From positions 1-35,728 of the forward strand of contig JARIFA010000018.1 of the NCBI GenBank assembly GCA_031127075.1: a stretch of 35,728 nt of DNA, given 5' to 3'. A program made the translations under genes and the position numbers. This document shows, piece by piece, positions 31,964-35,728 of the stretch; the stretch's first letter is position 1; the number at the start of each line of letters is the position of its first letter. The stretch is from Gemmatimonadota bacterium. Lineage in GTDB: Bacteria; Gemmatimonadota; Gemmatimonadetes; Gemmatimonadales; Gemmatimonadaceae. The notes below the pieces were generated by a model. It worked only from the letters and a program-made list of their open reading frames with translations, had not been told where the DNA came from and made no database searches.

Positions 31964-32569
31964 TCAGCTCGCGGCCGCACCGGATGCGGCGACGAGCACC
32001 GCGCGGATGGCGAGGAGCGCGGGAGACGGCGTCTGACCCGGCGCCGTCGCCGCGATCGCCGCGTTGTACGCCTGCACCGCCGAGACGACGTTCGAGAAGC
32101 TCGGCGAGGTCCCGAGCTGCCCCAGCGCATCAGCGAGGACCGTGGCCTGACCCGACGCCACGCCGGAGGCGGTGAGGGCGGTCGAGAGCGCCGCGACCGA
32201 TCCGGTGCTCCCGGTCGCGAGGACCGCACTGATCAGGGACCCCGTCGCCTGGGGGACGGAGACCGTCCCGCCCGCGGGGTTCGGGACGGAGATGCTCCCG
32301 CCGGACGGCGCGGTGCCCAACGACGTCGCCGCGCCGGAGACCGCCGCGCTCACCGGCGCCGACGGCGCGGTCGGAATGACCGCCGCGCCACCGCCGGCAG
32401 ACGGGAGGCCGACCGGCGCGACCGCACCGGTGATGCCGCCGCCGCCGCCGCCCGGGCCGGTCACATCGGAGCCGGCGCCAGGGGTCTGCGCCTGGACCGA
32501 GACGGCACTGAGCGCGAGGGAGAGGCCGGCGAGCCGGACCACGAGGCCACGGGTGTTCGAACGGATCAT
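31964..32569 (-). CDS. Uncharacterised exported low-complexity protein
   Basis: A 201-residue protein I do not recognise. A signal peptide (about 1-26, RLAGLSLALSAVSVQAQ, probable cleavage after AQA) is followed by a Gly/Ser/Ala/Pro-rich mature part. One region reads GGGAAVIPTAPSAPVSAAVS; SISVPNPAGGTVSVPQATG comes next. A helical C-terminal part (about 125-201) has LISAVLATGSTGSVAALSTA, ATVLADALGQLG and AIRAVLVAASGA. There are no cysteines and almost no charged residues. The start at 32569 is an ATG 8 bases after GAGGA; a GTG at 32584 is an alternative. It follows ompA closely and is probably cotranscribed. Confidence 0.72.
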   Translation of the reverse strand: MIRSNTRGLVVRLAGLSLALSAVSVQAQTPGAGSDVTGPGGGGGGITGAVAPVGLPSAGGGAAVIPTAPSAPVSAAVSGAATSLGTAPSGGSISVPNPAGGTVSVPQATGSLISAVLATGSTGSVAALSTALTASGVASGQATVLADALGQLGTSPSFSNVVSAVQAYNAAIAATAPGQTPSPALLAIRAVLVAASGAAAS

Positions 32570-32580
32570 CGGTCGGGTCC

Positions 32581-34074
32581 TCACGGGAGGCGCGTCAGTT
32601 CGACGCGACGGTTCTTGGCGCGGTTCGCCGGGGTGTCGTTCGGGGCGATCGGCATCGAGCGGCCATACGCCTTGACGACGAGCTGGTCGGCCGGCACGCC
32701 GCGGCGGACGAAGTAGGCCTTCACCGCCTCCGCACGCTGCCGGGAGATGGTGACGTTGATCTCATCGGTACCGACCTCATCGGCGTGACCGCCGATCTCG
32801 ACGCGGACGGAGGCGTCGGCCTTCATCGCGGCAACGAGTTCGTCGAGACGGCTCCCGGCGCCGGGCAGGATGCTGGCGCGGCCGAAGCTGAAGTTCGCCA
32901 TCTCGATCTTCTCGTCCGGCACGATCTCGGCGAGGCAGCCGTTCTCGGCGACGGCACCGAGCACCGGCGAGTTGGCGCAGGCGTCGACGTCGTTCGGCAC
33001 GCCGTCACCGTCGTTGTCGTTGCTCTGCGGCGCGGGGACGCGCCGCACGGGCTTCGGCGGGGCGACCGGGGTCGGCGCGACCGCCGGGGCCGCGGCGACG
33101 GGGGCCGCAGGCGCCACCGGCTCCGGCGCCTTCGCCGGCATCGGCTCCGGGGCCGGCTCCGTCGACGGGACGAAGAGCGGGGCGGCCGGGACCGGCGCCG
33201 CCGCGGGGGCCGCGGCGACCGCACCACCCGCCGTCGGATACGCCGGACGGGGCCCGGTGTCCGCGCGGCGCGCGAAGACGCCGGACCAGCTCATTCCGGC
33301 GCCGAGCGTGAACCGGATGCCATCGCCGGCGGTGCCGAGCACGTCCACCAGCGCCGGCGAGATCGTGATCGGGAGCGAGCGGAACGGCGCGAACGACATC
33401 CCGAGGTTCAGGTCCTGTCCGCTCCAGTCCGCCACCGCCGCCATCTTCGGCGAGACGCGGATGGCCGCCGAGAGGAAGTAGCCGAGCCCGCTCGAGCCCG
33501 CGGTGACGCGATCCTCGGACTGGAAGCGTCCGTTGCCGACGCCGCCGTTCCAGGTGATGGCATTGAAGAACTCACCCTGATTCAGCTGCTGCACTTTGGT
33601 GTAGGCGACGTACACCGCCGGATCCGACTGCGCGGTGCCGCTCAACGAGATGCCCTCGAGGCCGAGGGCGATCCCCGCGCCGCCAGGCAGGATCCGATGC
33701 AGCTTGGTCGAGCCGTACATCCGGTCGCCGAAGCCGGAGCGGATGGTGGAGGCGGAGGAGACGACGAGCTCGACGCCGACCGCGCGCGCCGGGTCACCGA
33801 GTCCCATCCCCGCTGCCACGGAGCCATCCTGTCCGCCACCGTAGCGCGTGCTGGCCTGGTACCCGCCGCCGACGAAGAAGTCACCCCACTTGGGGCCGTA
33901 GGCGATCGGCGAGGCCGCCGTCGCGCCGGGCTGGGCACGCCCCATCTCGGCGCCGATCGCCGGGGGCGTCGGGATCGGGAGCTTGTACAGGTCGAGATTC
34001 ACGGCCTGCGCCCCGATCGTCAGGGGCAGCGCGGTCGCGAGCAGGACGAACGGGCGCACGGAACGGAGTACCAT
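32581..34074 (-). CDS. OmpA-family outer membrane protein with TSP3 and Pro/Ala linker
   Basis: A 497-residue envelope protein with a signal peptide (about 1-23, SVRPFVLLATALPLTIGAQA). A long N-terminal part (about 35-265) is rich in glycine and beta strands and probably forms a beta-barrel (KWGDFFVGGGYQASTRYG, GDGIRFTLGAGMSW). A Pro/Ala linker (about 268-347) and a thrombospondin type-3-like calcium repeat (DNDGDGVPNDVDAC, 353-366) follow. The C-terminal OmpA peptidoglycan-binding domain (about 388-497) has VEIGGHADEVGTDEINVTIS and RAEAVKAYFVRRGVPADQL. The ATG at 34074 has GAGGA 7 bases upstream. It should tether the outer membrane to the cell wall. Confidence 0.9.
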   Translation of the reverse strand: MVLRSVRPFVLLATALPLTIGAQAVNLDLYKLPIPTPPAIGAEMGRAQPGATAASPIAYGPKWGDFFVGGGYQASTRYGGGQDGSVAAGMGLGDPARAVGVELVVSSASTIRSGFGDRMYGSTKLHRILPGGAGIALGLEGISLSGTAQSDPAVYVAYTKVQQLNQGEFFNAITWNGGVGNGRFQSEDRVTAGSSGLGYFLSAAIRVSPKMAAVADWSGQDLNLGMSFAPFRSLPITISPALVDVLGTAGDGIRFTLGAGMSWSGVFARRADTGPRPAYPTAGGAVAAAPAAAPVPAAPLFVPSTEPAPEPMPAKAPEPVAPAAPVAAAPAVAPTPVAPPKPVRRVPAPQSNDNDGDGVPNDVDACANSPVLGAVAENGCLAEIVPDEKIEMANFSFGRASILPGAGSRLDELVAAMKADASVRVEIGGHADEVGTDEINVTISRQRAEAVKAYFVRRGVPADQLVVKAYGRSMPIAPNDTPANRAKNRRVELTRLP

Positions 34075-34099
34075 CGGAAAATCCTCTGGAGAGTCTGGT

Positions 34100-34109
34100 G
34101 GAATATTCC
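34100..34109. promoter_or_regulatory. Palindrome in the upstream region of the ompA-like gene
   Basis: GGAATATTCC is a perfect 10-base palindrome, 26 bases before the OmpA start codon and AT-rich against the GC-rich background. It may be part of the promoter (a TATTCC -10-like element) or an operator. The assignment is tentative. Confidence 0.3.
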
Positions 34110-34210
34110 GTTGCGGCGTGTCGGAAGGCAAGGCTGACCCGCGCGACGCCGCCACGGCGCGGTCGACTGGCCGCCCCCTGCGGGCCCGTGCTACTCTTCG
34201 CGTCGCACTA

Positions 34211-34283
34211 GGGCTCATAGCTCAGCGGTTAGAGCAGCGGACTCATAATCCGACGCGCGCAGGTTCGAATCCTGCTGGGCCCA
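34211..34283 (+). tRNA. tRNA with CAT anticodon (Ile2 or elongator Met)
   Basis: A 73-base cloverleaf with acceptor stem GGGCTCA/TGGGCCC (one T-G pair), D arm around TAGCTCAGCGGTTAGAGCA, anticodon loop CTCATAA with CAT, and T arm GCAGG-TTCGAAT-CCTGC. The discriminator is A73 and no CCA is encoded. The outermost anticodon-stem pair is a mismatch (G-A). It could be elongator tRNA-Met or the lysidine-modified tRNA-Ile2. The G-rich acceptor and short D loop resemble Ile2, but the sequence alone does not settle it. Confidence 0.85.
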
Positions 34284-34349
34284 TCGCCGGACCGCCACTC
34301 GCCGGGGCCACCCGCTCCACGCCGCTGGCCCCGCCGACCATCCCTGCCC

Positions 34350-34378
34350 TTCAGCTCCGCTCACGACCCGGTTACATT
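34350..34378 (+). promoter_or_regulatory. Candidate promoter of the tRNA-Val gene
   Basis: TTCAGC (34350-34355) and TACATT (34373-34378) lie 17 bases apart and match sigma-70 -35 and -10 consensus at 3 and 4 of 6 positions. The -10 element ends 10 bases before the tRNA, so transcription would start close to the mature 5' end. The alternative is that both tRNAs are cotranscribed; the 105-base space between them leaves both open. Confidence 0.3.
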
Positions 34379-34388
34379 CCCCGCGTCC

Positions 34389-34462
34389 GGGCGCGTAGCT
34401 CAGCTGGTTAGAGCGCTGCTTTCACACAGCAGAGGTCGGGGGTTCGAGTCCCTCCGCGCCCA
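34389..34462 (+). tRNA. tRNA-Val (CAC anticodon)
   Basis: A 74-base cloverleaf. The acceptor stem GGGCGCG/CGCGCCC is perfectly paired and the D arm is normal. The anticodon stem CTGCT/AGCAG closes loop TTCACAC with anticodon CAC, reading GTG valine codons. A T arm around GGGGGTTCGAGTCCCTC and discriminator A73 follow. No CCA is encoded, so the 3' end must be completed by the CCA-adding enzyme. Confidence 0.93.
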
Positions 34463-34470
34463 TCGCCTCT

Positions 34471-34502
34471 GAGGGGCGTCCGCCAGTCGGCGGACGCCCC
34501 TC
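34471..34502. terminator. Strong bidirectional terminator hairpin between tRNA-Val and GT2 gene
   Basis: A perfect 14-base stem (34471-34484 with 34489-34502) with a 4-base loop begins 9 bases after the tRNA-Val gene and ends 6 bases before the stop codon of the convergent glycosyltransferase gene. It should terminate transcripts from both directions, although neither side has a long T tract. Confidence 0.8.
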
Positions 34503-34508
34503 GTGCGT

Positions 34509-35396
34509 TCAGCGCTCCTGCATCCCGGCGAGGATCGCCCGCGCCCGCGCGCCGTCACCCCGCACCAGATACCCGGCCCACCGCAGCAGCCGCGTCGGGT
34601 AGAACCAGCACACGAACCACACGCGCTCCCCCGCGCGGAAATGCGATCGCACCATCCGCCGACGATTCCGGTCCCGCAGGCGGATCTTCCACGCGGCGGG
34701 CGGCGGCTCAGGGTATGGGACGTCGTGCGCGACGACCGCCTCGGGGACGTGGAGGAGCCGCCAGCCGGCCCGCGCCGCCCGGAGCGACCACTCCACATCC
34801 TCGCCGTACATGAAGTACGACGGGTCGAAGGCCCCGAGCACCCGTAGCGCCTCCGCGCGGAAGAGAATCGCGCACCCGTTCAGGAACCCGACGTCGCGCG
34901 GCGCCCCGACCGCATCGGTCGCGTCGGTCCGATGCGTCCCGATCCCGCGGACGCGGTCGACCGTCCCGCCCGCCCACCAGATCCGCTCCGGCGCCGCCGC
35001 GTGGCGCACCGTCGGGGCCGCCGCCGCGGCGCCCGGATCCGCCGCGAGCCCCGCCGCCAACCGCGCCACGGCGCCGGCGGAGACGGTCACATCGTCATTC
35101 ACCACCAGCACCCACGACGCGCCGGCAGCGAGCGCCCGCGCGATCCCCACGGCGTTCCCCCCGGCGTACCCGAGATTCTCCGGCAACGTGAGCAACGACA
35201 CCCCGGCGCCCGCCGCCGCCACGACCTCGCGCACCGCCTCGCGCGCCGGCGCCGACGACCCGTTGTCGATCACCACGACCTCCACCTCGGCCCCGTCCGA
35301 GGCGCGCAGGGCGCGCACCGCGGCGGCGAGGTGCCGCACCGATTCGTGCACGAGGACGAGCGCCGTGACGCGCGGCAGGGTGGGAACGAGGGCCAT
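34509..35396 (-). CDS. Family 2 glycosyltransferase (rhamnosyltransferase-like)
   Basis: A 295-residue GT-A glycosyltransferase. It has the N-terminal nucleotide-binding part VVVIDNGSSAPAREAVREVV, PENLGYAGGNAVGI, the donor/metal motif VLVVNDDVTVS (D101, D102), NGCAILFRAEALRVLGAFD and the acceptor-site MYGEDVEWSLRAARAGW. This arrangement is typical of dTDP-rhamnose-type glycosyltransferases of O-antigen or exopolysaccharide clusters. The start is ATG at 35396 with no clear ribosome-binding site. It is divergent from a flippase gene, consistent with a polysaccharide locus running off the right edge. Confidence 0.88.
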   Translation of the reverse strand: MALVPTLPRVTALVLVHESVRHLAAAVRALRASDGAEVEVVVIDNGSSAPAREAVREVVAAAGAGVSLLTLPENLGYAGGNAVGIARALAAGASWVLVVNDDVTVSAGAVARLAAGLAADPGAAAAAPTVRHAAAPERIWWAGGTVDRVRGIGTHRTDATDAVGAPRDVGFLNGCAILFRAEALRVLGAFDPSYFMYGEDVEWSLRAARAGWRLLHVPEAVVAHDVPYPEPPPAAWKIRLRDRNRRRMVRSHFRAGERVWFVCWFYPTRLLRWAGYLVRGDGARARAILAGMQER

Positions 35397-35442
35397 CGCG
35401 TCAGCATAGGGGGCGCGGTGTCCCCCCGCCAGCCGCGGCCTG

Positions 35443-35490
35443 CCTGTCGCGCCACCTGTCGCGCCACCTGTCGCGCCGCCTGTCGCGCCG
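35443..35490 (+). repeat. Four tandem copies of a 12-base repeat
   Basis: CCTGTCGCGCCA occurs at 35443-35454 and 35455-35466, then CCTGTCGCGCCG at 35467-35478 and 35479-35490, followed by a partial CCT. It lies in the divergent promoter region between the GT2 gene and the flippase gene. A 12-base unit is prone to copy-number change by slippage and would shift spacing by just over one helical turn per copy. Confidence 0.9.
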
Positions 35491-35515
35491 CCTTCCAGCG
35501 ACGGTATCGTTCGAC

Positions 35516-35728
35516 GTGCCGCGCGCCGCCTCCCTCCCCTCGCAGATCGGGCTCTACGGTGCCGCGCACGCGCTCGGCCTCCTCGCGCCGCTCCTCACCA
35601 CCCCCTGGCTCGCGCGCGCCCTCGGTCCCGCCGCCTGGGGGCCCGTGCTCGTGGCGCAGGGCCTCGCCGGACTCCTCACGCTGCTAGTGGAGTTCGGCTT
35701 CGATCTCACCGCGACGCGCGACGTCGCG
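35516..35728 (+). CDS. Polysaccharide flippase, N-terminal part (truncated by window edge)
   Basis: The first 71 codons of a membrane protein. The frame reads PRAASLPSQIGLYGAAHALG, continues LLAPLLTTPWLARALGPAAW and ends FGFDLTATRDVA. Two hydrophobic segments and the late motif (G/E)FGF(D/N)L(T/S)ATR are typical of RfbX/Wzx-type O-antigen or polysaccharide flippases, which move lipid-linked repeat units across the inner membrane. The GTG at 35516 is the first in-frame start. It is cut off by the window end, so the assignment rests on this N terminus and the adjacent GT2 gene. Confidence 0.78.
   Translation, partial: MPRAASLPSQIGLYGAAHALGLLAPLLTTPWLARALGPAAWGPVLVAQGLAGLLTLLVEFGFDLTATRDVA

Noticed and set aside
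32785-34137. Plus-strand open frame of about 450 codons opposite the OmpA gene
   Set aside because: Arg-rich shadow; the OmpA, TSP3 and linker sequences on the minus strand are convincing.
35443-35490. CRISPR array
   Set aside because: The units are directly adjacent 12-mers with no spacers and no cas genes nearby.
34211-35728. tRNA-associated genomic island or integration site
   Set aside because: No integrase, att-like direct repeat or phage gene is visible; the polysaccharide genes could be ordinary core or variable locus genes.

Overview
The window is about 35.7 kb of very GC-rich bacterial chromosome, densely packed with housekeeping genes. Almost all genes lie on the minus strand and many overlap by 1 to 8 bases. 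An OmpA-type outer membrane protein, a heptose-7-phosphate kinase and polysaccharide genes point to a Gram-negative envelope. Rex, ribosomal protein S21, MutS2, HrcA, a zinc-ribbon coiled-coil protein and a STAS/RsbW/SpoIIE module occur together. Gene content and base composition fit a Gemmatimonadota-like organism, but that assignment is inference. No transposase, phage gene or CRISPR array was seen.

Layout (minus strand unless noted). 1-2952: infC-rpmI-rplT-pheS-pheT operon (pheT runs off the left edge), with a structured leader and an intrinsic-terminator-like hairpin ahead of infC, which appears to start with ATC. 2953-4591: a metallo-beta-lactamase-fold hydrolase and a DnaQ-like exonuclease. 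4672-5295 (+): rex, behind a perfect Rex operator. 5279-23599: one long run of closely packed genes, in transcription order hemW, hrcA, dnaJ, prmA, rsmE, HIT protein, glycosyltransferase, rpsU, yqeY, mutS2, dnaG, zinc-ribbon protein, recJ, rsmD, coaD, STAS, rsbW-like kinase, SpoIIE phosphatase, rsmA. 23754-25618: dprA and obgE. 25725-26732: an L-asparaginase. 26844-30311: glycosyltransferase, CCA-adding enzyme, EamA transporter. 30321-31900 (+): hldA-like kinase and a small exported protein. 31964-34074: an exported low-complexity protein and an OmpA-family protein. 34211-34462 (+): two tRNA genes. 34509 to the end: a GT2 glycosyltransferase and, divergently, the start of a polysaccharide flippase, probably the edge of a surface-polysaccharide locus.

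Most genes serve translation and rRNA/ribosome modification (L20, L35, S21, IF3, PheST, RsmA, RsmD, RsmE, PrmA, ObgE, CCA enzyme), DNA replication and repair (DnaG, RecJ, MutS2, DprA, exonuclease) or stress and redox control (HrcA, DnaJ, Rex, partner switching).

The most unusual stretch is 23.3-23.9 kb. Several DnaA-box-like 9-mers lie inside the start of hemW, spelled with codons atypical for this genome. They are followed by a short AT-rich intergenic stretch with an inverted repeat, then by a strong G-quadruplex motif in the 3' end of dprA. Together they resemble a DnaA-binding or replication-origin-like locus, which is a hypothesis. Other points are the infC leader with a probable attenuator and the textbook Rex operator.
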